Positions 1-5,998 of a stretch of DNA of 20,072 bases are shown one piece after another. Source of the DNA: a virus. The notes under the pieces were generated by a model. The model did not search any database. It was not told where the DNA came from and saw nothing but the letters and a program-made list of their open reading frames with translations. The stretch lies in IMG/VR virus record IMGVR_UViG_3300044701_000587, positions 1 through 20,072 of that record. One strand, written 5' to 3'. Both the position numbers and the translations under genes were made by a program. Each line of letters starts with the position of its first letter. Positions within the stretch are counted from its first letter, which is position 1.

Positions 1-170
1 TTACCGACGAGCTGATCGAGAAGTTGCGGGCCATCTTCCCTGATGTCCCCAGCCGGTCGATGTCCCATCGGGAGATTGACCACTGGATCGGCACGCAGGA
101 GGTGATCGGCTACCTGATCAAGCTGCGGGAAGAGCAGCAGTCGGACCCGCTCAATCTGGAGGCTCTCTGA
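1..170 (+). CDS. Hypothetical small protein, C-terminal part (5' end outside window)
   Basis: An open frame enters from the left edge (first full codon at base 3) and ends at TGA 168-170, giving 55 visible residues. The frame is open throughout, with codon use like the rest of the window, and its stop overlaps the ATG of the next gene, so translational coupling is likely. The visible part is polar and probably helical. It contains S-H-R-E-I-D-H-W-I-G-T-Q-E-V-I-G-Y-L and ends D-P-L-N-L-E-A-L. Its place just before the gp6.7-like genes corresponds to the T7 gene 6.5 neighbourhood, but I do not recognise the family and assign no function. The last codons contain GGAGG (158-162), which is the Shine-Dalgarno sequence for the next gene. 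Confidence 0.75.
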   Translation, partial: TDELIEKLRAIFPDVPSRSMSHREIDHWIGTQEVIGYLIKLREEQQSDPLNLEAL

Positions 171-580
171 TGTGCTTCGGGAAAGCCCCGGCTGCAACCA
201 TCACCATGCCCAACACCGGTGCCTACGACCGGATGGCGCAGATGCAGATGGACGCCATGCGGCAGCAGCAGGACGGTGTGGCAATGCTCAAGCAGATGGA
301 GCTGAACCAGGCGCTGCGCGGCCAAGAGCAATCGCTCATGGAGTACCGCGACTTCAAGACCGAGCGGGCCAATGACACTGCCGCCAACGCTCAGCGGATG
401 GCGGCGCTGATCGGCACCCCGCCGCCGGAGAAGACCGCCAAGGCGCCAGTGGTCGGTACCGATCGGGAAAACATGGTCAAAGCCAAGGGCAAGAAAGGCC
501 TGCGGATTGATCGCGTCGACCGGTCTACCGCCACAAGCGAAGGCGCCGGGACAGGCCTCAACATCACCACTGGGAGTTAG
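170..580 (+). CDS. Small virion protein, T7 gp6.7-like
   Basis: This 136-residue protein starts M-C-F-G-K. It has a Met/Gln-rich, probably helical middle (about residues 18-60) and a basic C-terminal part. T7 gp6.7, a small virion protein ejected into the host, as I recall also begins M-C-F and carries G-R-K-G-L-K-V-E-R. Here G-K-K-G-L-R-I-D-R (about 107-115) matches it closely. A second related motif, G-L-N-I at 129-132, lies four residues from the end and resembles the G-I-N-I terminus of T7 gp7.3. The start is supported by GGAGG at 158-162, 7 nt before an ATG that overlaps the previous stop. It is the first of three similar tandem genes before the portal, the same place as T7 6.7-7.3. Family assignment rests on motifs and position. 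No signal peptide or transmembrane segment is visible. Confidence 0.72.
   Translation: MCFGKAPAATITMPNTGAYDRMAQMQMDAMRQQQDGVAMLKQMELNQALRGQEQSLMEYRDFKTERANDTAANAQRMAALIGTPPPEKTAKAPVVGTDRENMVKAKGKKGLRIDRVDRSTATSEGAGTGLNITTGS
572..576 (+). promoter_or_regulatory. Shine-Dalgarno site inside the last codons of the upstream gene
   Basis: GGGAG lies in the final Gly-Ser codons of the 170-580 gene, 6 nt before ATG 583. The conserved end of one protein therefore carries the ribosome site of the next. Confidence 0.7.
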
Positions 581-582
581 CC

Positions 583-1077
583 ATGTGCTTCGGAGGAACC
601 AGCGCGCCGCAAATCATCTACGCCGGGCCCAGCCAGGAAGAGATCGCGGCGCAGAACGCCCAGCTGCAGACCTTCATGCAGCAATCGGCCGCCCAGCAGC
701 AGACGTTTGCCTCGGCCCTGCAGGCGCAGATCGACCAGGCCAACCAGGCGGCGCAGAAGCAGGCTTCGATGCTCGAGCAAGAGCGCACTGCTTTTGAAAG
801 CGGCATGAAGACCGAGGCGCAGAAAGCCCAGGAGGTCATGTCTGCCGAGAAGCAGAAGGCCCAGCTCGATCAGGCGGCCCAGGCCGCAGCAGCTGCGAGC
901 GAGAACGCCGCGATTGCCCAGTCGGCCTATGGCGTGAACACGGCCCAGGTCACGCCTACCAACGCCCAGATGACCGAGCCGGTGGCCCCGAAGAAGAAGG
1001 AGGAGAGCACCGGCCTCAAGATCACGCCCGGCTCAGTAAGTGCCATGGCCGGATCCGGCCTCAACATCGGAGTTTGA
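583..1077 (+). CDS. Small Gln/Ala-rich virion protein, gp6.7/gp7.3-like paralogue
   Basis: This 164-residue protein begins M-C-F-G-G. Its long Gln/Ala/Glu-rich stretch (about residues 18-115) should form an extended helix or coiled coil. A Lys-rich linker follows, then two tail motifs: S-T-G-L-K-I-T-P-G-S (142-151) and G-S-G-L-N-I-G-V at the very end (157-164). The first tail resembles the whole C-terminus of the preceding protein (G-T-G-L-N-I-T-T-G-S), as if a second tag had been added. The gene begins 2 nt after the previous stop, with GGGAG 6 nt before ATG. I infer a minor tail or internal virion protein because the T7 proteins with these end motifs, gp6.7 and gp7.3, are virion proteins. 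No enzyme motif is seen. Confidence 0.68.
   Translation: MCFGGTSAPQIIYAGPSQEEIAAQNAQLQTFMQQSAAQQQTFASALQAQIDQANQAAQKQASMLEQERTAFESGMKTEAQKAQEVMSAEKQKAQLDQAAQAAAAASENAAIAQSAYGVNTAQVTPTNAQMTEPVAPKKKEESTGLKITPGSVSAMAGSGLNIGV
1069..1072 (+). promoter_or_regulatory. Shine-Dalgarno site inside the G-L-N-I-G-V tail codons
   Basis: GGAG is formed by the final Gly-Val codons (GGA GTT) of the 583-1077 gene, 7 nt before ATG 1080. It decides for ATG 1080 over the in-frame TTG at 1074. Confidence 0.7.
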
Positions 1078-1079
1078 TC

Positions 1080-1616
1080 ATGTGCTCAGGAGGAGGCGGC
1101 AACAAGAAGGCTCAGCAGCAAGCGGCAGCAGAGGCGGCCGCGCGTCAAGCCGAAGCGGATCGGCTGGCTCAGCAGCGAGCGGCCGAGCAGGCCCGGTTGG
1201 CCGAGGCGCAGCGAGCAGCCGAAACGCAGGCCAAGGCCTTGCAGGCTGAGCAGGCCCGGCAGCAGCAGCTGGCCCAGCAGAGAGCGGTCCAGCAGCAGCA
1301 GCAGATGCAAGCCCAGGCCAGGGCCCAGGCCGAACAAATTGCTCGGCAGCAGGAGGCGCAGCGGCAAGAGATTGCCCGGCAACAAGCCGAGCAAGCCAAG
1401 CTGCTGGCGGCGCAACGACTTGCCACCGGCGCGGCCTCGACCTCCTTGAGGGCCTTGGCACAGCAGCCGGCGGGCCGGGGCCCCACCGCGCCGATCACCG
1501 TCAACGGCTCCGAGGGCGCCGGCAAGCGTCGCCGCGGCGCTGGGACAGGTGCGGAGAACCTGCGGGTGGGTTCGTCGGGACAGTCCTCAGGCGCTGGCCT
1601 GAACATCGGAGTGTGA
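1080..1616 (+). CDS. Small Gln/Ala-rich virion protein, gp7.3-like
   Basis: This 178-residue protein starts M-C-S-G-G-G-G. Residues about 10-115 are almost entirely Ala, Gln, Glu and Arg, which predicts one long charged alpha-helix or coiled coil. The tail is Gly/Ser-rich, with N-L-R-V at 160-163 and G-A-G-L-N-I-G-V at the end. T7 gp7.3 (about 99 residues, needed for adsorption and DNA entry) as I recall ends S-L-S-V-A-R-S-S-G-G-G-I-N-I, which fits this tail arrangement. I chose ATG 1080 over the in-frame TTG 1074. The TTG lies inside the upstream gene, while ATG 1080 has GGAG 7 nt upstream and restores the shared M-C start. This protein is longer than gp7.3 because of the helical insert. Function is inferred from end motifs and position. 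Confidence 0.68.
   Translation: MCSGGGGNKKAQQQAAAEAAARQAEADRLAQQRAAEQARLAEAQRAAETQAKALQAEQARQQQLAQQRAVQQQQQMQAQARAQAEQIARQQEAQRQEIARQQAEQAKLLAAQRLATGAASTSLRALAQQPAGRGPTAPITVNGSEGAGKRRRGAGTGAENLRVGSSGQSSGAGLNIGV
1608..1611 (+). promoter_or_regulatory. Shine-Dalgarno site inside the G-L-N-I-G-V tail codons
   Basis: GGAG is formed by the final Gly-Val codons (GGA GTG) of the 1080-1616 gene, 9 nt before the portal ATG at 1621. This is the same arrangement as at 1069-1072. Confidence 0.7.
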
Positions 1617-1620
1617 GCAC

Positions 1621-3252
1621 ATGAGCTGCGCCAAGCGTTACCGGGCCCTGGAGTCAGACCGCAACTACTACCTGGAGCGGGCTCGCAGTTCGGCGCGGCT
1701 GACGCTGCCGTACCTGATCCCGCTGAGCGATGAGCCCACGGCGATGGAGAACCAGACCTGGCCTCTGCCATGGAATGGGATCGGCGCCCGCGGGGTTCAC
1801 AACCTGGCCAGCCGGCTGCTGCTGGCGCTGCTGCCACCGACCGAGACGTTCTTCCGGTTCACGATCGACGAGATCGCCATGGCCAAGCAGGAGGCCGAGG
1901 TGGCCGCTGCTGGCGCTGGCCCCGAGGAGGTGGGCCGCCAGAAGAGTGAGCTCGATCTGGCGCTGGCCCGGCTGGAGCGAGCGGTGCTGCGCAGCATCGA
2001 AACCTCCAACGACCGGGTGGCGGTGCACGAGATGCTCCTGCACCTGGTGATCAGCGGCAACGTGCTGATGTACGTGTCTGAGGAGGGGCTCAAGTGCTTC
2101 CACCTCAACCGCTACGTCTGCCGGCGGGACCCGATGGGCAACCCGCTGGAGGCGATCGTGTGCGAGGTGCTCTCCGTCGAGTCGCTGCCCGACAACGCCC
2201 GGGCGCTGCTGGACGAAAGCGATGGCGAGGTAGAGGGAATCGTCGATGACGACCACACGCCTGAGTACGAGCGCACCGTCCGCATCTACACCCACGTCCA
2301 GTGGGAAGGGAAGAAGGTCAAGTGGTATCAGGAGCTGAAGGACCAGGAGATCCCTGGCACCCGCGGCACCGCCAGCGTCAGCGAATCGCCCTGGCTGCCC
2401 CTGCGCATGTACCGGATTGACGGGCAGGGCTACTCGCCGGGCTACGTCGAGGCCGCGTGCATCGCTGACCTGCAGACCGCTGAGGCTCTGAGCCAGGCGA
2501 TCGCTGAGGGCTCGCTGGTGTCTGCCCAGGTGAAGCACCTGGTCAAGCCCAGCGGTATCGCAAACCCCAAGAAGCTGGCCGAGGCCCCCAACGGCGCCTA
2601 CCTGCCGGGCAACCCCGATGACGTGTTCACCATCCAGGTGAACAAGGCGGCCGATCTCAACGTGGCGGCCCAGGGCCTGGCGCGCATCGAGGCCCGGCTG
2701 GCCCAGGCCTTCATGCTCGCCGACGTGCGCGACTCCGAGCGAACCACCGCCGAGGAGGTGCGGCTGCAGGCGCTGCAAATCGAGAACAGCCTCGGCTCCA
2801 TCTACGCCATCCTCACCACCGAGTTCCAGCAGCCCTATGTGGCGCGGAAACTGGCGATCCTCACCCGCAAGGGCAAGCTGCCCAAGCTGCCGGAGGACCT
2901 GGTGCAGCCGGTGGTGAGCGTGGGCCTGGCGGCAGTGGGCCGCGGCAACGACCTGGAGAAGACCGCCCGCTTCATGACCATTCTCCAGCAGTCGCTGGGC
3001 CCCGAGGGCATCGCCACCTACGTGATGCCGTCAGAGCTGATTCGGCGGCTGGCCAGCGCGATGGGCATGGACATCATCGGGCTGGTCAAAACAGAAGAGC
3101 AGCTGGCCCAGGAACAGCAGGCCCAGCAGCAGATGGCGATGGCCCAGCAGGCGATGGCGGCCGGCATGGCCGACCCGCAGAAGCTGGCCAATGCCGCTGC
3201 CACCAGCCAGCAGATGGCTGAACCCCTACCCCCTGAACAGGCCCCGCAATGA
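1621..3252 (+). CDS. Portal (head-tail connector) protein, T7 gp8-like
   Basis: This 543-residue protein is close to the 536 residues of T7 gp8. The portal is a dodecameric ring at one capsid vertex, through which DNA is packaged and leaves and to which the tail attaches. Family signatures in order are: W-N-G-I-G-A-R-G-V-H-N-L-A-S-R-L (residues 51-66), where T7 has W-Q-A-V-G-A-R-G-L-N-N-L-A-S-K-L; V-I-S-G-N-V-L-M-Y (about 143-151); and T-A-E-E-V-R-L-Q-A (376-384), followed by E-N-S-L-G-S-I-Y-A-I-L, matching the T7 segment with T-A-E-E-I-R. The last 45 or so residues are Gln/Ala/Met-rich, as in T7. ATG 1621 follows GGAG, and the stop overlaps the scaffold start. Identification is firm. Confidence 0.95.
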   Translation: MSCAKRYRALESDRNYYLERARSSARLTLPYLIPLSDEPTAMENQTWPLPWNGIGARGVHNLASRLLLALLPPTETFFRFTIDEIAMAKQEAEVAAAGAGPEEVGRQKSELDLALARLERAVLRSIETSNDRVAVHEMLLHLVISGNVLMYVSEEGLKCFHLNRYVCRRDPMGNPLEAIVCEVLSVESLPDNARALLDESDGEVEGIVDDDHTPEYERTVRIYTHVQWEGKKVKWYQELKDQEIPGTRGTASVSESPWLPLRMYRIDGQGYSPGYVEAACIADLQTAEALSQAIAEGSLVSAQVKHLVKPSGIANPKKLAEAPNGAYLPGNPDDVFTIQVNKAADLNVAAQGLARIEARLAQAFMLADVRDSERTTAEEVRLQALQIENSLGSIYAILTTEFQQPYVARKLAILTRKGKLPKLPEDLVQPVVSVGLAAVGRGNDLEKTARFMTILQQSLGPEGIATYVMPSELIRRLASAMGMDIIGLVKTEEQLAQEQQAQQQMAMAQQAMAAGMADPQKLANAAATSQQMAEPLPPEQAPQ

Positions 3253-4118
3253 CGATGACCCCCGCCCCAGAGCTGCAGGACATGCTGGCCCCCGGCCAGG
3301 AAGACATGATCGACGGCTTCCTTGAGGAGCTGGAGGAAGAGCAAGCCCAGCTGAACACCCCTGCCCCGGCGGCGGAGGAGTCGCTGCTGGCCGGCAAGTT
3401 CAAGAGCACCGAGGAACTGGAGCGCGCCTACCTGGAGGCGCAGAAGCTGATCAGCAGCCGCGGCCAACAACCGCCTGAGCCGGCGGCCGACGAGCCTGCG
3501 TTCACACCCGACCAGTACACGCCCGAGCTGGGCAAGCAGCTCTACGGCGACACCGTGGCAACGGCGATCGAGGCGGCGCAGATCAACCCGCTGGAGATGG
3601 CCGAGAAGGTCTACGCCGGCCAGGACGTCAGCAGCTACGTCGATGCGCTGGTGAACCAGGGCGGCCTGCCGCGGGAGGTGGTGGAGACCTACCTGCAGGG
3701 CGTGAAGCCGGCAGCAGCCCCGGCCCAGCAGCCGAGCAGTGGCCTCACTGATGCCGACGTGGCTGAGCTCAAGGGCTTGGTGGGCGGCGATGAGCAGTTC
3801 CAGCAGCTGAGCCAGTGGGCGATGTCCAACCTGGAGCCCCAAGAACTGGCCGACTACAACGCCGCGATCGACAGCGGCAACAAGGCGGCGGCACGCTTTG
3901 CGCTCAAGCAGCTGCAGGTGCGGGCCAGCAGTGGTGGCGGCGAGCCGAAGTTGATCAGCGGCGGCGGGGCGGTCAAGACCGACGTGTTCGAGAGCGATCA
4001 GCAGGCGGTCGATGCCCGCAGCAAGCGCGACGCCAATGGCCGCTTCCTGTACGAGACCGATCCCAAATACCGGCAGTGGTACGACAAGACCCTTTCCAGG
4101 TCGAACGTGTTTCTGTAA
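3249..4118 (+). CDS. Capsid assembly scaffolding protein, T7 gp9-like
   Basis: This 289-residue acidic protein (T7 gp9 is about 307) lies between portal and major capsid genes. It guides procapsid assembly from inside and then leaves. The N-terminal half is rich in Glu and Asp, with E-E-L-E-E-E near residue 23. The C-terminal end reads R-F-L-Y-E-T-D-P-K-Y-R-Q-W-Y (about 263-276) and closes S-R-S-N-V-F-L. T7 gp9 has a comparable basic end with M-S-D-P-R-Y-R and terminates D-S-N-F, the part thought to touch the capsid protein. ATG 3249 overlaps the portal TGA by the ATGA arrangement and has only a weak AGG upstream, so coupled translation is likely. The low sequence conservation typical of scaffolds makes position an important part of the evidence. 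Confidence 0.88.
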   Translation: MTMTPAPELQDMLAPGQEDMIDGFLEELEEEQAQLNTPAPAAEESLLAGKFKSTEELERAYLEAQKLISSRGQQPPEPAADEPAFTPDQYTPELGKQLYGDTVATAIEAAQINPLEMAEKVYAGQDVSSYVDALVNQGGLPREVVETYLQGVKPAAAPAQQPSSGLTDADVAELKGLVGGDEQFQQLSQWAMSNLEPQELADYNAAIDSGNKAAARFALKQLQVRASSGGGEPKLISGGGAVKTDVFESDQQAVDARSKRDANGRFLYETDPKYRQWYDKTLSRSNVFL

Positions 4119-4127
4119 GGTTTGCGC

Positions 4128-4152
4128 ATGAGTTGTTCTGCACATGTGGAAC
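4128..4152 (+). promoter_or_regulatory. Intergenic ATGAG + TGCAC stem-loop element, copy A
   Basis: ATGAG (4128-4132) is followed by a stem-loop with GTTC (4135-4138) pairing to GAAC (4149-4152) and a TGCACATGTG interior. It resembles elements at 5311-5331 and 19898-19918 but has three extra bases after ATGAG. It lies just after the scaffold stop and 100 nt before the capsid start. A promoter, RNA processing site or mRNA-stabilising leader would each fit. This copy is the most diverged of the three. Confidence 0.45.
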
Positions 4153-4174
4153 TAAACGGGCCTCTTTAGGGAGA
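4152..4174 (+). promoter_or_regulatory. Candidate phage RNA-polymerase promoter (T7-promoter-like) for the capsid gene
   Basis: The 23 bases agree at 15 positions with the T7 class III consensus when aligned by eye. This includes the run CTNTTTAGGGAGA-like end (here CTCTTTAGGGAGA, 4162-4174), whose T7 counterpart is CACTATAGGGAGA. Transcription would begin at G4169. T7 has promoter phi10 at the same place, ahead of gene 10. An inverted repeat, CTAAA (4152-4156) with TTTAG (4165-4169), overlaps it. No second copy was seen elsewhere in the window, which weakens the call. Confidence 0.5.
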
Positions 4175-4181
4175 TACCCCG

Positions 4182-4206
4182 CTTTGGTGAAGCAAAGGAG
4201 CAGGAG
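4182..4206 (+). promoter_or_regulatory. Structured leader of the capsid gene with distant Shine-Dalgarno sites
   Basis: CTTTG (4182-4186) can pair with CAAAG (4193-4197), leaving a GTGAAG loop. AAGGAG (4195-4200) and AGGAG (4202-4206) are good Shine-Dalgarno sequences, but they end 27 and 21 nt before ATG 4228. CAGG (4201-4204) could pair with CCTG (4214-4217), shortening the effective distance. Only a poor AGG lies directly before the ATG. Confidence 0.4.
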
Positions 4207-4227
4207 CTCGCAACCTGAATTAGGCCA

Positions 4228-5232
4228 ATGGCCAACGTTTCTCTCGACCGTATCGGTCAAATCAAAGGCACAGGTGCAGTTGATGCCCTGTTCCTCAAAC
4301 TCGGCATTGCCGAGCTGCTGTCTGCCTTCGACCGCTCCTGCGTGTTCAAGGGCAAAGTCAAAGAGCGCAACATCAAGGGCGGCAAGTCTGCAGCGTTCCC
4401 GGTTTCGGGTCGCGCTGAGGCGGCCTACCACGTGCCCGGCACACCGATCCTCGGGGCAACCAACAGCCCTGGCGACCGCAACGAGCAGCTCATCAACCTC
4501 GATGGTCTGATGATCGCCGACCAGGTGATCTATGACCTGGAAGAGCTGATGAACTACTACGACGTCCGCCAAGACGTCACCCATCAGCTGGGCCAAGCCC
4601 TTGCTCGTGAGTGGGACAAGCGCGCTGCGCGCGTGCTGTACGCCGCGGCCAAGACCGTCACCGAGCCCCTGGCCAAAGCCGGCAACGCCGGCCGCATTGG
4701 TCAGTTCCAAACCCTCTCGGCGGGCTATGCCGCTGCTTCGGCAACGGCCAAAGGCGATGAGCTGGCTTCCCGGATCGGCGCCATCAAGGTGGCCATGAAG
4801 AAGAAGGACGTCCCCACGGAAGACCTGGTCTGCGTGGTCGGTCCTGACGAGTACGACTTCCTGCTCGACTCCACCCGTGCGATCAACACCGACTTCAACG
4901 GTGAAGGATCCAACGGTTCATTCGCCAGCGGCCGTGTGCTGCGGGTGAAGGGGATCCCGATCATCGAGTCCAACCACGTCACCCAGGCGGCTTACACCAA
5001 CGGCACCTACGACAAAAACACTGCCTATCAGCAGGATCTGTCGAAGTGCCGGGGCATCATTTTCCACAAAGATGCCATCGGCGTGCTGACCCTGCGCAGC
5101 CCCAGCCTGCAAGTCACCCCTCAGGGCGGCGACTTCAACATCATGTACCAGGCCAGCCTGATGGTCGCCCGCATGGCGATCGGCATGGGCGTCCTGCGTG
5201 CTGAGTGCGCAGGCGTGATCGAAGCCCCGTAG
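4228..5232 (+). CDS. Major capsid protein, T7 gp10A-like (HK97 fold)
   Basis: This 334-residue protein (T7 gp10A is 344) forms the icosahedral shell. Diagnostic stretches are: A-L-F-L-K-L (residues 20-25); G-G-K-S-A-A-F-P-V-S-G-R-A-E-A-A-Y (51-67), matching T7 S-G-K-S-A-Q-F-P-V-L-G-R-T-Q-A-A-Y; I-Y-D-L-E-E-L-M-N-Y-Y-D-V-R (about 100-113), matching T7 I-Y-D-I-E-D-A-M-N-H-Y-D-V-R; and a C-terminal A-R-M-A-I-G-M-G-V-L-R-A-E (about 314-326), matching T7 A-K-Y-A-M-G-H-G-G-L-R-P-E. ATG 4228 is the first start after an in-frame TGA at 4216-4218. It has its own leader with a promoter-like element and a terminator downstream, so it can be made in large amounts as a short transcript. No sign of a T7-type 10B frameshift extension was seen. 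Confidence 0.96.
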   Translation: MANVSLDRIGQIKGTGAVDALFLKLGIAELLSAFDRSCVFKGKVKERNIKGGKSAAFPVSGRAEAAYHVPGTPILGATNSPGDRNEQLINLDGLMIADQVIYDLEELMNYYDVRQDVTHQLGQALAREWDKRAARVLYAAAKTVTEPLAKAGNAGRIGQFQTLSAGYAAASATAKGDELASRIGAIKVAMKKKDVPTEDLVCVVGPDEYDFLLDSTRAINTDFNGEGSNGSFASGRVLRVKGIPIIESNHVTQAAYTNGTYDKNTAYQQDLSKCRGIIFHKDAIGVLTLRSPSLQVTPQGGDFNIMYQASLMVARMAIGMGVLRAECAGVIEAP

Positions 5233-5263
5233 ACTCTCTGCGGAGCGACTTCTTGACAGAGCG

Positions 5264-5295
5264 GCCCTCCTGTGTGGAAGCAGGGGGGCTTTTTT
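5264..5295 (+). terminator. Rho-independent terminator after the capsid gene (T-phi position)
   Basis: GCCCTCCTG (5264-5272) pairs over nine positions, one of them a G-U wobble, with CAGGGGGGC (5281-5289) across an 8-nt loop. Six T residues follow directly (5290-5295). T7 has its only late terminator, T-phi, at the same junction between genes 10 and 11. It should partly separate high capsid expression from the tail genes. Confidence 0.88.
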
Positions 5296-5310
5296 GTGTC
5301 CGCCGATAGC

Positions 5311-5331
5311 ATGAGGGCTGCACCTCTGCAG
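5311..5331 (+). promoter_or_regulatory. Intergenic ATGAG + TGCAC stem-loop element, copy B
   Basis: ATGAG (5311-5315) is followed by CTGCA-CCTC-TGCAG (5318-5331), a perfect 5-bp stem with a 4-nt loop. GAG (5313-5315) can also pair with CTC (5334-5336) around it. It matches copy C (19898-19918) at 21 of 26 positions, and both lie exactly 28 nt before their start codons. It stands just after the terminator, where transcription of the tail genes could restart. No proper Shine-Dalgarno sequence lies between it and ATG 5339. Confidence 0.6.
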
Positions 5332-5338
5332 AGCTCGG

Positions 5339-5998
5339 ATGGGCCTCGCCAACCAGGGAGCCACGCCAGGGCGCACGACGCTGCTGGAGGCGGTGAACAT
5401 CTGCCTGCAGAACATCGGCGAGCAGCCGGTCAACAGCCTGGAGAACCAGCAGATCGTCGAAGCGACGATGGCTGAGCGCACGATCCTGGAGTTCCACAAG
5501 GAAGGACAGACCCGGGGCTGGAGCTGGAACAGCGAGCAGGCCTACGAGTTCGTGAAGGACTCAAACACCAACCAGATCACGGTGCCGGCCAACGTGGTGT
5601 CGTTCGCGCCGGATGCCTACCAGTGGGCAGGCCGCTTTCAGCTGCGCGGCCAGCGGGTCTACGACAAGGAGAAGCGCACCTACAGCCTGGAGGCCGCCAT
5701 CCCCAGCTTGGAGGCGGATGTGGTGTGGCTGCTGCCCTGGGACGAGTGCCCGGAAGCGTTCAACCGCTGGATCACGATCCGCTCGGCGCGGGTGTTCAGC
5801 GATCGGGTGCTGAGCTCCGACGCGATCTTCAAGTACACGGCGCTCGATGAGCAGATGGCGCTGGTGGAGCTGCAGCGGGTGGAGATCGAGCAGGCCCAGC
5901 CCAACAGCCTGACCGGCGGCCCGGGCCTCAGGCCGTTCCCCACCTACTCGCCAGGACTGGGGCTGCTGGGCCGGAACGGGGGCTACCTGCGTGGCTAA
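5339..5998 (+). CDS. Tail tubular protein A (adaptor/gatekeeper), T7 gp11-like
   Basis: This 219-residue protein (T7 gp11 is 196) forms the dodecameric ring between portal and nozzle. Signatures are L-L-E-A-V-N-I-C-L-Q-N-I-G-E-Q-P-V (about 15-31), where T7 has A-V-N-D-I-L-A-S-I-G-E-P-P-V; R-G-W-S-W-N (about 59-64), where T7 has R-G-W-T-F-N; and W-D-E-C-P-E-A-F-N-R-W-I (134-145), where T7 has Y-D-E-M-P-E-C-F-R-Y-W-I. A Pro/Gly-rich tail of about 30 residues is extra relative to T7. ATG 5339 has no close Shine-Dalgarno site. GAGG at 5313-5316 is separated from it by the stem-loop of copy B, which would bring the two together if folded. The stop overlaps the next gene's GTG start. Confidence 0.93.
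   Translation: MGLANQGATPGRTTLLEAVNICLQNIGEQPVNSLENQQIVEATMAERTILEFHKEGQTRGWSWNSEQAYEFVKDSNTNQITVPANVVSFAPDAYQWAGRFQLRGQRVYDKEKRTYSLEAAIPSLEADVVWLLPWDECPEAFNRWITIRSARVFSDRVLSSDAIFKYTALDEQMALVELQRVEIEQAQPNSLTGGPGLRPFPTYSPGLGLLGRNGGYLRG

Noticed and set aside
1074-1079. TTG start for the third small protein
   Set aside because: ATG 1080 has the better-placed GGAG and gives the shared M-C start.
1086-1415. CAG/GCC-rich stretch as a simple DNA repeat or recombination site
   Set aside because: The repetition follows codon periods of a Gln/Ala-rich helix and is not an exact repeat.
5253-5258. TTGACA as a bacterial -35 box
   Set aside because: No acceptable -10 box at 16-18 nt; that position falls in the terminator loop.
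5311-5475. Leader reading frame starting at the ATG of copy B, with a similar start M-R-x-A-P-x-Q in copy C and a 13-codon frame in copy A
   Set aside because: The frames diverge at once after the motif, end at unrelated points, and copies B and C have no ribosome site. Palindrome conservation explains the likeness better, although a leader peptide cannot be fully excluded.
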